A stretch of DNA of 64,000 bases from Treponema_I sp045599005 (GCA_045599005.1 JAZRVF010000026.1:62001-126000); one strand, 5' to 3'; numbered from the stretch's first letter, positions 16,701 through 24,806 are shown. Numbers and translations are program-made. Notes: a model not told the origin generated them from the sequence alone.

Positions 16701-17023
16701 CAACACAGGGAACAGCAGATTTCTACAATGCAAACGGAATTAAGTGTGAAGTTGTAAATAAGATTGGTGCTGGTCGTCCAGACGTAGTAGATATGATTAT
16801 GAACAAAGAAGTTTGTCTTGTAATCAATACACCAAAAGCAAAACGAAACTACGCAGAAGACCGTAAAACAATCCGCAAGATGTGTCTGAAATACAAGGTA
16901 AGCTACATCACAACTTTGGCTGGAGCAGTTGCTGCAGTACAGGGAATTGCCGCTGTTAAAAATGGCAATGGTGGCGAAGGCGGAGTAAAATCACTGCAAG
17001 AATATCACTCTTTAGTGAAATAA
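13772..17023 (+). CDS. carB: Carbamoyl-phosphate synthase large subunit
   Basis: CarB makes carbamoyl phosphate from glutamine-derived ammonia, bicarbonate and two ATP for pyrimidine and arginine synthesis. Start ATG 13772 follows CGGAG; upstream in-frame codons include the T-run hairpin. 1083 residues, the family length. Two homologous ATP-grasp halves are visible (first from IIGSGPIVIGQACEFDYSG, second from about residue 560 with LGGGPNRIGQGIEFDYCC), then an MGS-like allosteric domain from about residue 945. carA is not adjacent. Proline is mostly encoded by CCA, whereas neighbouring genes use CCG/CCT, and the gene is bounded by G+C-rich elements, so it may have been acquired separately. 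Confidence 0.98.
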   Translation: MAKRTDINKVLIIGSGPIVIGQACEFDYSGTQACKALREQGYKIVLVNSNPATIMTDPVMADATYIEPLNVERLSQIIEKERPDALLPNLGGQTGLNMAMELNKAGVLDKYGVKVIGVNLDAIERGEDREIFKETMKSLGIDTPRSGICHTIEGAEKIAEEIGFPLVVRPAYTMGGQGGGFCYNVEELRTIVANGLDLSMTHQCLIEESILGWEELEVEVVRDSKNQMIAICFIENIDAVGVHTGDSFCSAPFMTIDKALEERLQRDAFKIVESIGVIGGTNVQFAHNPKTGRVVIIEINPRTSRSSALASKATGFPIALISAKLASGMTLDEIPYWRDGTLEKYTPGGAPDGDYVVLKFARWAFEKFRGVEDSLGTSMKAVGEVMSIGKTFKETFQKAIRGLENGRPGLGFAKDFNKKSADELCEMLKTASSERYFQLYEAIRKGVSLEKLNSITHVKEYFLQQMKELVDLEEEMLKSIGSVPADDLLIQAKKDGFSDKYLSKILKVSEKAIRDRRNALGIKEAWLAVPVSGVENANYYYSTYNAPDTSKATDNKKKIMILGGGPNRIGQGIEFDYCCCHAAMQLKEMGYETIIVNCNPETVSTDYDTSDKLYFEPVTTEDVLQIYEKEKPMGVIVQFGGQTPLNIARELEENGVNVLGTSIDSIDAAEDRDIFRHMMDKLGIPMPESGMAVDFEEAKACADKIGYPIMIRPSFVLGGRGMEVIYDEATLKEYVAKAVGVTPDRPLLIDRFLKNALECESDALADGKNVYIPSVMEHVELAGIHSGDSACVIPPVSIPADNLKTIKEYTTKIAQALKVTGLMNMQYAIENGKVYVIEANPRASRTVPLVSKVCNTQMARLATKLMLGETIESLGLKDKVIPYYGAKEAVLPWARFPGVDPILGPEMRSTGEVLGIAESFPMAFYKSQEAAGSELPHAPAAWENKKILLSLSDKENQKDQVLMIGKTLKDLGFTLVATQGTADFYNANGIKCEVVNKIGAGRPDVVDMIMNKEVCLVINTPKAKRNYAEDRKTIRKMCLKYKVSYITTLAGAVAAVQGIAAVKNGNGGEGGVKSLQEYHSLVK

Positions 17024-17106
17024 TTCTGCGAGTTTACGAAAGCAAACTAGGTAAGCAACCGTAAGCCTGCGGCGTGAACTCGTAGATAAACAGATTCAGT
17101 TAAGCA

Positions 17107-17145
17107 AAGAAGAGTTTCGGGATTTCCCGAAACTCTTCTTTCTTT
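17107..17145. terminator. Bidirectional terminator between carB and the response regulator
   Basis: A perfect 16-bp inverted repeat (17107-17122 with 17125-17140) with A-rich 5' and T-rich 3' flanks. It can end transcription of carB on the plus strand and of the response-regulator gene on the minus strand. Confidence 0.85.
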
Positions 17146-17159
17146 GAAACTGGGTTCAC

Positions 17160-17312
17160 TGGGTTGAATCTGTTGCACATTGGGCAGAAGGTTTGCGCGG
17201 GATTGGAAGGGCGGCGGAGCCGAAGACCGGAGGGAGCGGAGCGACTGAGGACTTTGGAGCGGAAGCGGAACCCTGGAAAGCCCCGGAACTGAATCCGGTT
17301 CGCCCAAAAACC
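17160..17312. repeat. G+C-rich purine-biased intergenic element downstream of carB
   Basis: The stretch between the terminator and the response-regulator stop (17320) is G+C-rich and strongly purine-biased on the plus strand, with GGAGCGGA/GAGCGGAG-like words repeated. Long overlapping frames on the minus strand run through it but lack binding sites and recognisable protein features. With the element at 13480-13590 it flanks carB. The stretch 17024-17100 holds no feature I can name except the inverted words CGAGTT and AACTCG. Confidence 0.35.
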
Positions 17313-17319
17313 AAAGAAA

Positions 17320-17988
17320 TCATTTGGTTTTGTAAAGAATGGAAGGCCGGCCACCGGTTTCGTAATTGACTTGCTCCAGGATGAGGTTTGTCTGCACAAG
17401 ATAACTGAGGTAATGGCGGACTGTGACGACAGAAAATCCAAGTTTTTCGGAAACCATATCCGCTGACTGCCATCCGCAGTTCTGTGTGAAGTACTGGACA
17501 ATTGTGTCCAGGGTTTTTTTCTGTATGCCTTTGGGATATTCTGAAATTTTGGGGCTGTGGGAATTTGTGATGATGCTGTCGATGGATTTCTGGTCCAGAA
17601 TGGCATTCTGTTTTAATGTAGTGACTTTGACAACAAATTTTTCAAGTGAGACAGAAAAGCGTTCCAATGTGAAAGGTTTGATAAGGTAATCCAGGACGCC
17701 AAGATGCATTGTCTCATCAAGTGTGGCACTGTCATTGGCGGCGGTCACCATGATGACTTCAGAGGGAATTTTAAGGTTACGGATCTGTTTTAGGGTTTCA
17801 ACACCGTCCATAGCGGGCATAAAAACGTCAAGGACTATCAGATCAACATTATTGCTGCCAAGGAAAGCAAGTGCCTCTTCACCGTTGCGGGCTGTGGCGA
17901 TAACTGAAAAATCTCTGTTGTTCTCAACGTAATGCTGGTTGATCATCGCAACCATCGGATCATCTTCGACAATTAGAACTTTGTACAT
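17320..17988 (-). CDS. CitB/DcuR-type response regulator
   Basis: A 222-residue transcriptional response regulator. The receiver domain fills about residues 1-120: VLIVEDDPMVA with the acidic pocket, phospho-acceptor Asp in LIVLDVFMPAMDG, Thr in VTAAND, and Lys in YLIKPF. The C-terminal part (about 160-222) has a helix-turn-helix with SADMVSEKLGFSVVTVRHYL and ends GGRPSILY, the pattern of the CitB/DcuR/MalR family, which answers to small carboxylates in studied members. The start is 10 bases after the kinase stop, so the two are co-transcribed. Confidence 0.92.
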   Translation of the reverse strand: MYKVLIVEDDPMVAMINQHYVENNRDFSVIATARNGEEALAFLGSNNVDLIVLDVFMPAMDGVETLKQIRNLKIPSEVIMVTAANDSATLDETMHLGVLDYLIKPFTLERFSVSLEKFVVKVTTLKQNAILDQKSIDSIITNSHSPKISEYPKGIQKKTLDTIVQYFTQNCGWQSADMVSEKLGFSVVTVRHYLSYLVQTNLILEQVNYETGGRPSILYKTK

Positions 17989-17998
17989 AAATACTCTT

Positions 17999-19237
17999 CT
18001 ATTTTTTTAATTTTACAGTAAAGCAGGCGCCTTGACCAATCTGGGATTCCACTGATACTGTTCCACCCAGGCTCTGTATCAGCTGTCGGGTGTGGTAAAG
18101 TCCGACTCCACGTCCGGTGCCTTTTGTGGAGAATCCGTTGTCAAAAATCTTATCCATGAATCCGGGTGCGATGCCGGGTCCTGAATCCTGGACAAAAAGC
18201 AGAAGTTCGCCGGGTTTTGTAAAAACTCCTACAGTAAGTTCCTTTGTTTTATTGTTGATGTTGTTCATGGCATCCAAGGCATTATCAATAAGGTTTCCGG
18301 AAATTGTGACAAGCGCTTCTGAGGGAATGGAAATGTCCTGGGAATTGTAGCAGGATCCTTCCTTGAGAGAGAATTTCACATTGCATTCGCTGGCACGGGC
18401 AATTTTTCCGATGAGAAGGGCTGCAAGTGAGGAATTCTGGATGTTCCGCATGATGAAGGTTACTGTCTCGCGCTGAATGATCGATATGTTCTGTATATAA
18501 TGCTGGGCTTTTTCATATTCTCCGATCTGGATTAGTCCGAGGATCACGTGGAGTTTGTTTGTGAAATCGTGATTGTTTGCGCGCATTGAATCAACAAGGA
18601 AGCGGGTTCCTTCAAAATCTTCCGTGAACTGCAGGAATTCTTTCTTTATCTTTTTTGATATTGTCGCGCAGATTGCAAGCTCGAAGAAAATTGCTGCAAA
18701 GGTTACGATCACAAAAAGCAGGACTGTACGGATTGTTACGGAGCGCATTGACGTCTTGAGGCGGATTGTCATGATGAAGCCCTGGTAGTTTCCTGCATCG
18801 TCATAAAATGCGGAATAAGTGCGGCGCTGTGGTCCGGAAGGGCCGTTGCTGTTCTCGGTGAAATAATCGGCGGAGAAACGGGAAAAGTCAGGATGGGTGC
18901 CGTCATACTGGGTGTTGATGAGACTGTGGTTTGTGTGGTAAATGCGACGGTTTGAAAGGTCAACAATGGAAAAAATGTCTACATCGGAAAGATCGGAGAC
19001 AACTGAGTCCATGTATTGGCAGAGCTGGTCCTGGCTGAGATTTTTTGTGAAGCTGTAAAGTCTTGAGATCAGTGCTGAGGTATTCTGCAGGTTCTCGTTG
19101 AATGCTTTATTGTTTGAGTTGATGTTGATGAACATTCCGCCGGCACTTAAGAAAATCGTTACGGCAACAATCAGAATAAGCTGTGTCCTGGTGATTTCTT
19201 TTCCAAGACGGTTAAGATTTCCTTTATTGTCTTCCAT
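17999..19237 (-). CDS. CitA/DcuS-type sensor histidine kinase
   Basis: A 412-residue membrane kinase, the partner of the adjacent regulator. Transmembrane segment 1 at about residues 20-38, an extracytoplasmic sensor of about 130 residues, and transmembrane segment 2 at about 170-193. The phospho-acceptor region is the SpoB-like RANNHDFTNKLHVILGLIQ, typical of the CitA/DcuS group. The ATPase domain has the N box NLIDNALDAMN and the GPGI and GRGVGLYHTRQL glycine boxes. Family members sense C4-dicarboxylates or citrate; the ligand here is unknown. The extracytoplasmic part shows no motif I recognise. Confidence 0.92.
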   Translation of the reverse strand: MEDNKGNLNRLGKEITRTQLILIVAVTIFLSAGGMFININSNNKAFNENLQNTSALISRLYSFTKNLSQDQLCQYMDSVVSDLSDVDIFSIVDLSNRRIYHTNHSLINTQYDGTHPDFSRFSADYFTENSNGPSGPQRRTYSAFYDDAGNYQGFIMTIRLKTSMRSVTIRTVLLFVIVTFAAIFFELAICATISKKIKKEFLQFTEDFEGTRFLVDSMRANNHDFTNKLHVILGLIQIGEYEKAQHYIQNISIIQRETVTFIMRNIQNSSLAALLIGKIARASECNVKFSLKEGSCYNSQDISIPSEALVTISGNLIDNALDAMNNINNKTKELTVGVFTKPGELLLFVQDSGPGIAPGFMDKIFDNGFSTKGTGRGVGLYHTRQLIQSLGGTVSVESQIGQGACFTVKLKK

Positions 19238-19330
19238 ATGTAAAAAATAAAGTACTTCAGGGACTTAAGAAAGTCTTTTGAAAGTAAAAAAAAACGGAAC
19301 AGGAAAAAAAATTTTCTAACTTTCAAAAAA

Positions 19331-19358
19331 TTGTCCAGAAAATCAGTTCTGATAAGAT
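19331..19358 (+). promoter_or_regulatory. Candidate sigma-70 promoter for the PQ-loop/SGNH gene
   Basis: TTGTCC (19331-19336) and TAAGAT (19353-19358) with a 16-base spacer lie 53 bases before the gene start in the divergent intergenic region shared with the histidine kinase gene. Both boxes are imperfect. Confidence 0.4.
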
Positions 19359-19410
19359 GCTTCTGTCAGCCGGAAAAAAACGGCGAGAAAAAGGAAAGTG
19401 AGGAAAAAAA

Positions 19411-20364
19411 ATGAATTTGGCACATCTTCTGGAAGCGGCAATGCTGGTATGTTTTGGTTTTTCATGGCCGATCAATGTGGTGAAAGCTTATCGGGCAAGA
19501 ACAGCAAAGAGTACGAGTCTTGCATTCATCATTCTGATTATTACAGGTTATATTGCGGGAATCAGTGCAAAACTGATCAATCATCAGTTCAATTACGTTC
19601 TGGCAGTTTATTTTCTTAATCTGGTGATTGTATTCTCTAATGTTGTGGTTTATTTCAGGAATGTGGCTTTGGACAGAAAGAGCGATGCGGAGAAAGCAGA
19701 CACCGCAAAAAGCAGTAAAGAGGATGATAATCAGGTTGTATATGCTCATGAGGAGATGATTGAACTTAAGAAAGACGTTTATGCGAAGGAAAGCAGAAAA
19801 GCTTATAATGTTGCTCTGATGGGCGGAACTTATGACACAGAGATTCCTTCTGAAGAGATAGCTGAGGATTATGAGCTTGATTTTGATATTATCAACAGAA
19901 GCACATTTGCCCTTTCATTGAGGAATGCGAAAGAATACTACAGGAAATATGTGGCCGGCCTTGCATCTGATGGAATGATCATTCATCTTGGTGAGGAAGA
20001 TAAAGAACTGTTCAAGGCAAATCCTTCAGAATTCGACAACCTTTATCTGAGTTTGATTTCTTTGATAAAGGGAAACAATAAAAACTGCAGACTTGCACTG
20101 GTAAGCGTGAAAAACAGCGCAAATGAAGTTTATGTGAATGACATGAACAATCATATCAATGCAATCGCATCATCTGAGCAGGCTGTGTTTGTTAACCTTG
20201 CGAATGCGTCATTGTGGAATCCTGAAGAATCAAAGACTTCTTCTGATTTTGCCGCTGGAATGGGCTTAAAAATCAAGAAGCCGATTTATGATGTGGCAAC
20301 AATCCTTTACAGTTATGCGGATAAGAATCTTGCAGAAAATGCAGGAAAAATCAGCATCGCATGA
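19411..20364 (+). CDS. PQ-loop (SemiSWEET-like) membrane protein fused to an SGNH-like domain
   Basis: 317 residues. The first 80 residues hold three hydrophobic segments (about 5-25, 33-53, 58-78) with the PQ-loop-family pattern FSWPINVVKAYRARTAKSTSL, as in the three-helix transport proteins. A charged linker (85-125) leads to a soluble C-terminal domain (about 128-310) that follows the SGNH hydrolase layout: a beta strand ending GGTYD where GDS is expected, then DGMIIHLGEED where GxND is expected, and VNLAN. The catalytic Ser and the DxxH are not seen, so it is probably non-catalytic. AAAGTGAGGAAAAAAA is the binding site. Divergent from the two-component genes, which may control it. Confidence 0.75.
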   Translation: MNLAHLLEAAMLVCFGFSWPINVVKAYRARTAKSTSLAFIILIITGYIAGISAKLINHQFNYVLAVYFLNLVIVFSNVVVYFRNVALDRKSDAEKADTAKSSKEDDNQVVYAHEEMIELKKDVYAKESRKAYNVALMGGTYDTEIPSEEIAEDYELDFDIINRSTFALSLRNAKEYYRKYVAGLASDGMIIHLGEEDKELFKANPSEFDNLYLSLISLIKGNNKNCRLALVSVKNSANEVYVNDMNNHINAIASSEQAVFVNLANASLWNPEESKTSSDFAAGMGLKIKKPIYDVATILYSYADKNLAENAGKISIA

Positions 20365-20373
20365 GGTTTTCTG

Positions 20374-21114
20374 TTACCGCCGCCGGTTCTTCGTCATTGA
20401 ATAGATGCGGAGAAAACTGATGAATGCAGAAAGTGCGGCGGCAACATAGGTAAGTGCAGCGGCAGTAAGAACTTTGCGGACTCCCCAGAGTTCGTCGCTG
20501 TCTAGAACCTGATTTGCTTTAAGGATCTTCAGGGCGCGGAGTGAAGCGTTGAATTCGACGGGAAGCGTGATCAGGTAAAAGAACATGGCGGCAGAGAAGA
20601 GTATCAGTCCGATGTTGATGATCATGTCGCAGAGGGCGGAACTCTGTGGGCCACGGTTCAGAGTCTGTGAAAGAATTACTCCGACAATTGCGACAAGGGG
20701 GCCGAATTTTGAACCCAGGTTTGCAGCGGGAACAAGAAGGCTTCTGAGTTTGAGAGGCAGGTAACCTTTTGCGTGCTGGATAGCGTGTCCGGTCTCATGG
20801 GCTGCGACACCGATAGCCGCGATTGAGGTGCTGGAGAAAGTGCTTTCGCTCAGGGAAAGAACCTGGGTTGAAGGGTTGTAATTGTCTGTAAGTGAGCCGG
20901 AGATGTGAGAAATGGAAACATCAGTGATTCCGTTTGCCTTGAGAAGGAATGCTGCTGCCTGCGCTCCGGTTATTCCACGTTTTGAAAGACTTTTGCTGTA
21001 TCTGGAGAAACTGGATTTTACGAGAAACTGGGCAAGAAGGCTAAGGAGCAATGCTCCGATTGAACATAAATAAAGAAAGTTTGATGAATAATACATGCAA
21101 TAAATTAAAAGCAT
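20374..21114 (-). CDS. YugP-type membrane zinc metallopeptidase
   Basis: A 246-residue membrane protein with an N-terminal hydrophobic segment, the zincin motif HETGHAIQHA at about residues 107-116, and three further hydrophobic segments. The stretch NYNPSTQVLSLSE and the sequence LPVEFNASLRAL near the C-terminus are typical of the YugP family (DUF-like neutral zinc metallopeptidases, related to HtpX). Substrate unknown. The start is unclear: ATG at 21114 or ATG at 21096 (MYYSSNFLYL), neither with a clear binding site. Convergent with the PQ-loop/SGNH gene, separated by nine bases. Confidence 0.88.
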   Translation of the reverse strand: MLLIYCMYYSSNFLYLCSIGALLLSLLAQFLVKSSFSRYSKSLSKRGITGAQAAAFLLKANGITDVSISHISGSLTDNYNPSTQVLSLSESTFSSTSIAAIGVAAHETGHAIQHAKGYLPLKLRSLLVPAANLGSKFGPLVAIVGVILSQTLNRGPQSSALCDMIINIGLILFSAAMFFYLITLPVEFNASLRALKILKANQVLDSDELWGVRKVLTAAALTYVAAALSAFISFLRIYSMTKNRRR

Positions 21115-21316
21115 AAGACTTTAAAAGTCAATCTAATTTTTAGGGTGAGGGGGGATGTTTCCGCTTCACTCACTTCGTTAGCTTCGGTCAACATGACATA
21201 GTGGTTCATTACGGCGTTCGTTCTGTGCGATATGACAATTTTGAATTCAGTGTGATGCTGGTACAATACTGAAAAAAACACACGAAAGAAAAATACAAAA
21301 ATCCCGATGTTCAAAG

Positions 21317-21322
21317 TATAAT
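21317..21322 (+). promoter_or_regulatory. Candidate -10 element of the xylanase gene with a 5'-leader hairpin
   Basis: TATAAT at 21317-21322 without a good -35 hexamer. The start of transcription would be about 21329, and directly after it CCGCTT (21332-21337) pairs with AAGCGG (21344-21349) in a small perfect stem that would sit at the 5' end of the mRNA. The region 21115-21316 holds no gene; 21160-21200 resembles the TTCGCTCACTTCGTT-like words seen in dispersed repeats, which I cannot test. Confidence 0.4.
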
Positions 21323-21375
21323 ATTTCTGAAACCGCTTTTTAATAAGCGGGATTTTGAAAGAATACGGGGAAAAA

Positions 21376-22584
21376 ATGAACAGAATTGAAGAGCGGAAAG
21401 GCAAAACACTGGTGACAGTGACAAAGGACGGTGCGGTTCTTGCAGACACACAGCTTAAACTGAAGCAGACAAATCATGAGTTTTTATTCGGCTGCGGTGC
21501 ATTTGACTTTGTGGGAAAAGCAAAACTTGAAGCTGATTCCAATTCCAATCCGGCTGTGATTGCCAAATATCAGGAAGTGACTGACAAATGGCTGAAAGTG
21601 TTCAATTACGGAACACTGCCTTTTTATTGGGGACCTTTTGAGCCCAAAGAAGGGGATCCTCAGACAAAAAGCCGTATGGATGCTGCAAAGTATCTGAAGT
21701 CAAAGGGAAAAGCCATTAAAGGGCATCCGCTCTGCTGGCATACAGCATGTGCAGACTGGCTTCTGAAATATGACAACAAGACGATTCTTGAGAAACAGCT
21801 TGGACGCATTCAGCGTGAGGTGGAAGGTTTCAAGGGAATAATCGACAAATGGGATGTAATCAATGAAGTTGTGATCATGCCGGTGTTTGACCGCTATGAC
21901 AATGCCATAACACGTCTGTGCAAGGAACTGGGACAGGTTGGAATAGTAAAGACAATGTTTGACCAGTGTATAAAATACAATCCTGAGGGAACATTCCTCT
22001 TGAATGACTTCAACATGTCTGACAAATATGCGGAACTGATTGAGCGCTGCCTTGATGCAGGCGTCCGTATTGATACGATCGGTCTGCAGAGCCACCAGCA
22101 CCAGGGCTATTGGGGCCGGGAAAAACTGGAGGAAGTGCTGACACGCTTTGAGAAGTTCGGTATCCCGATTCATTTTACTGAGAACACATTGGTTTCAGGG
22201 CCGCTTATTCCTGAACATATTGTTGATCTGAATGACTGGCACTACAACGACGATGATTCAAAACCGGAGTTTGAGGCCCGCCAGGCTGAACAGATGACAG
22301 AAATGCTGAGAATCCTGTTTGAGGAGCATCCGCTTGTCCAGGCAATGACAATCTGGGACTTTATGGACGGAATGTGGCTCAATGCACCAAGCGGTGTGCT
22401 CCGCCGTGACGGAAGCGAAAAGCCTGTTTATACAGAACTGGACAGAATGATCAATAAAGAATGGCACACAGAGGAAACAGTGAAGACTGATGCTTCCGGA
22501 AAAGTGGAAGTCTGCGGTTTCAAAGGAAGCTATGTGCTTGAAACTATGAACGGCGAGAAAGTCATGGACCTGGTGATCAGCTGA
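21376..22584 (+). CDS. Endo-1,4-beta-xylanase, GH10 family, intracellular
   Basis: A single-domain GH10 enzyme of 402 residues that cleaves beta-1,4-xylan or xylo-oligosaccharides. GHPLCWHTA, WDVINEV (acid/base Glu164) and HFTENT (nucleophile Glu269) are visible, as is TIWDFMDGMWLNAPSG near the C-terminus. I start at ATG 21376, behind GGGG; the frame is open from a TTG at 21355. There is no signal peptide, so it probably acts on imported xylo-oligosaccharides in the cytoplasm. The next gene downstream, on the opposite strand, is a GH31 enzyme, giving a small xylan-use locus. Confidence 0.93.
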   Translation: MNRIEERKGKTLVTVTKDGAVLADTQLKLKQTNHEFLFGCGAFDFVGKAKLEADSNSNPAVIAKYQEVTDKWLKVFNYGTLPFYWGPFEPKEGDPQTKSRMDAAKYLKSKGKAIKGHPLCWHTACADWLLKYDNKTILEKQLGRIQREVEGFKGIIDKWDVINEVVIMPVFDRYDNAITRLCKELGQVGIVKTMFDQCIKYNPEGTFLLNDFNMSDKYAELIERCLDAGVRIDTIGLQSHQHQGYWGREKLEEVLTRFEKFGIPIHFTENTLVSGPLIPEHIVDLNDWHYNDDDSKPEFEARQAEQMTEMLRILFEEHPLVQAMTIWDFMDGMWLNAPSGVLRRDGSEKPVYTELDRMINKEWHTEETVKTDASGKVEVCGFKGSYVLETMNGEKVMDLVIS

Positions 22585-22605
22585 GACTGACTGAAAAATC
22601 TTGTA

Positions 22606-22656
22606 AAAAAAAAGCCCGTACTGCTGCATAAACTGCAAAAAGTGCGGGCTTTTTTC
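22606..22656. terminator. Bidirectional terminator between GH10 and GH31 genes
   Basis: GCCCGTACT pairs with AGTGCGGGC (nine pairs including one G-T) inside an A-run on the left and a T-run on the right, so it serves both convergent genes. Confidence 0.85.
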
Positions 22657-22676
22657 ATCATTTCATACGGGATTTA

Positions 22677-24662
22677 TCAGCGTTTGAAAACAGGAATCTG
22701 ATCAATGGGGGCTTCTGCTGTGATCCACTGGCCGCCTTGAACTTTTTCGCCGGTGTGAATATTCGTCCACATGCCTTCAATTGCGGGCAGGTAAACTCTG
22801 CGGCTCTTTTCACCTAAATGGAGAATGGGAGCAACAAGGTATTCAGGACCGAACATGTACTGGTCTTTAAGATCCCAGCAGGTGCAGTCTTCAGGGAATT
22901 CAAAGAACATGGTGCGCATTGCCGGCGCTCCGGTTTCTGATGCTTCTTTCATAACGCCTTCAATGTAGGGAACCAGGCTCTCACGCAGACGGATGTTTTT
23001 CTCCATGATTTTCTGCGCTTCTTCACCGTAACTCCAGATCTCATTTGGGCGGCCGGTGAACATGAATCCTCCACCGTAATCAATGCCTTCAGCGAGATTT
23101 GGAACATCATGGGGAACACGCTCTCCATGAAGACGGAAAATGGGGGAGAATACAGCGAATTCAAACCAGCGTTCAAGAAGCTCAATGAATTCAGGATCAT
23201 CTGTGTTTCCGCCCATGAAACCACCGATATCGGTTGTCCACCATGGAATACCGGCAAGACCCATGCTGAGTCCCTGACAGACGGAATCCTCAAGGCATTC
23301 GAAAGTGGACTGGATGTCACCGTTCCAGATTACAGTCGCGTTTTTCTGGCCGCCGACCCATGTACAGCGCTCCAGATTAACGAAGTTTCTGCGACCCATT
23401 TCTTTCATGCCTTCGTAGAAAGCCTGGCCGTAATAGCGGGGATAAATGTTTGAGCATGAAGTTGCGGGGCCGAGATAATAGCGAAGGTTGTTGAAGTCAT
23501 AGGCGGCATAATCCGGTTCGGAATTGTCGAGCCAGAACATATCTATGCCGTAATCAGCGTAATTCTTTCTGCACACATCCCATACAAATTTACGGGCAGC
23601 GGGATTTGTCGCGTCAAAGGTGATGCAGTCTCCGTTGTAGTCATAGGTTTCGTCAGAGCCCCGGTCCGTGCGTACAAGAAGGCCCTGTTCTTTCATTGGG
23701 TAAAAATTGCCGCATTTCTTGTCCACGCTGGGCCATACGGAGACCATGACTTTGGTGCCCATTTCATGCAGTTCGTCACACATTGCTTTGGGATCCGGCC
23801 AGTATTTGGGATCAAAAGCCCAGTCACCCTGACGCATCCAATGGAAGAAGTCAATAACGATCACATCCAGGTGAATCCCCATTGCTTTGTACCGCCGGGC
23901 CACGTCAAGGATTTCCTCCTGTGTGCGGTAACGGAGCTTGCACTGCCAGAAGCCCAGATAATCTTTGGTAAGAACCGGAGCGCGGCCTACAACGGAAGTA
24001 TAGTTTCTGACAATGTCTGCCGGTGTGTCACCGCAGGTGAACCAGTAATCCATCTCCTTGGTACTGTCAGCAACCCATTCAGTGATGTTCTTGCCGAAAA
24101 CTGCGCGGCCTGTAGCAGGATTGTTCCACAGAAAGCCGTAACCGAGGGAAGAAAGCGCAAAAGGAATTGAGATCTGTGAGTTACGCTGGCAGAGTTCCAG
24201 AGTACAGCCTTTCATATCAAGGTAAGGCATCTGGTATGTTCCCATTCCGTAGAGTTTTTCTCCGTCATTTCCGTAAAAACGCAGGGTGAATCTGTAATCA
24301 CCGCCTGTAAGCCCTTTATACTCGCGGTTAACGATTTTGAGGCAGACGCTTTCTTTTGTGGCGGAAGTGTCGTAATGCCGGTGATATTCACGAAGAACAA
24401 GTTTATCTTCTTTGAAAAGTGTAAGAATCCCGTTGTTACTGATACAGATCTTTGCTTTTCCGTTGGCTATTGAAGCCCCGTTTTCAGTAATCTCAATTTC
24501 AGCCTTACATGGATCAACACTTTCAGTAAGTCCCCAGACGTTTCCGGTAAAATCAGGTTCAACAGTTGCACGCACGCGGAGTGAATCAGTTCCCCATGGT
24601 TCGATTTTCAGTGTCTCATAACCTTTTTTCAGGACGAGAGCTCCATTTTCTTCAATAAACAT
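22677..24662 (-). CDS. GH31 glycoside hydrolase, likely alpha-xylosidase
   Basis: A retaining alpha-glycosidase of 661 residues. The start is ATG 24662, behind GGGGA (minus strand); the frame extends to 24788 but that part has no GH31 character. After an N-terminal beta domain (residues 1-215), the TIM barrel carries LGFWQCKLRYRTQEEILD, the nucleophile Asp379 in FWLDNSEP, WWTTDIGGF with acid/base Asp478, and RLHGERVPHDV. The FWLDNSEP form and KAMGIHLDVIVIDFFHW fit the alpha-xylosidase (YicI-like) branch better than alpha-glucosidases. No signal peptide. With the convergent GH10 enzyme it would process xyloside side chains in the cytoplasm. Confidence 0.88.
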   Translation of the reverse strand: MFIEENGALVLKKGYETLKIEPWGTDSLRVRATVEPDFTGNVWGLTESVDPCKAEIEITENGASIANGKAKICISNNGILTLFKEDKLVLREYHRHYDTSATKESVCLKIVNREYKGLTGGDYRFTLRFYGNDGEKLYGMGTYQMPYLDMKGCTLELCQRNSQISIPFALSSLGYGFLWNNPATGRAVFGKNITEWVADSTKEMDYWFTCGDTPADIVRNYTSVVGRAPVLTKDYLGFWQCKLRYRTQEEILDVARRYKAMGIHLDVIVIDFFHWMRQGDWAFDPKYWPDPKAMCDELHEMGTKVMVSVWPSVDKKCGNFYPMKEQGLLVRTDRGSDETYDYNGDCITFDATNPAARKFVWDVCRKNYADYGIDMFWLDNSEPDYAAYDFNNLRYYLGPATSCSNIYPRYYGQAFYEGMKEMGRRNFVNLERCTWVGGQKNATVIWNGDIQSTFECLEDSVCQGLSMGLAGIPWWTTDIGGFMGGNTDDPEFIELLERWFEFAVFSPIFRLHGERVPHDVPNLAEGIDYGGGFMFTGRPNEIWSYGEEAQKIMEKNIRLRESLVPYIEGVMKEASETGAPAMRTMFFEFPEDCTCWDLKDQYMFGPEYLVAPILHLGEKSRRVYLPAIEGMWTNIHTGEKVQGGQWITAEAPIDQIPVFKR

Positions 24663-24806
24663 ATTTCCCCTATAAACATTGTTCGCAGTTGCGAATGAAA
24701 ATTCGAGTCTGCAGCAGAAAGCCGCAAGAAGACACACTTTCCAGCGGTCAACTCTATTCATGCTATCACGACTTTGCCCGGCTTGCAAACATGGTCTGCA
24801 AAATCA

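Noticed and set aside
17100..17606. Long minus-strand frames downstream of carB across the G+C-rich element
   Set aside because: They overlap the 3' part of the response regulator in another frame, have no binding site and no protein-like features.
19411..20364. Functional GDSL esterase call for the PQ-loop fusion
   Set aside because: No GDS nucleophile and no DxxH are present; only the fold-like layout is supported.
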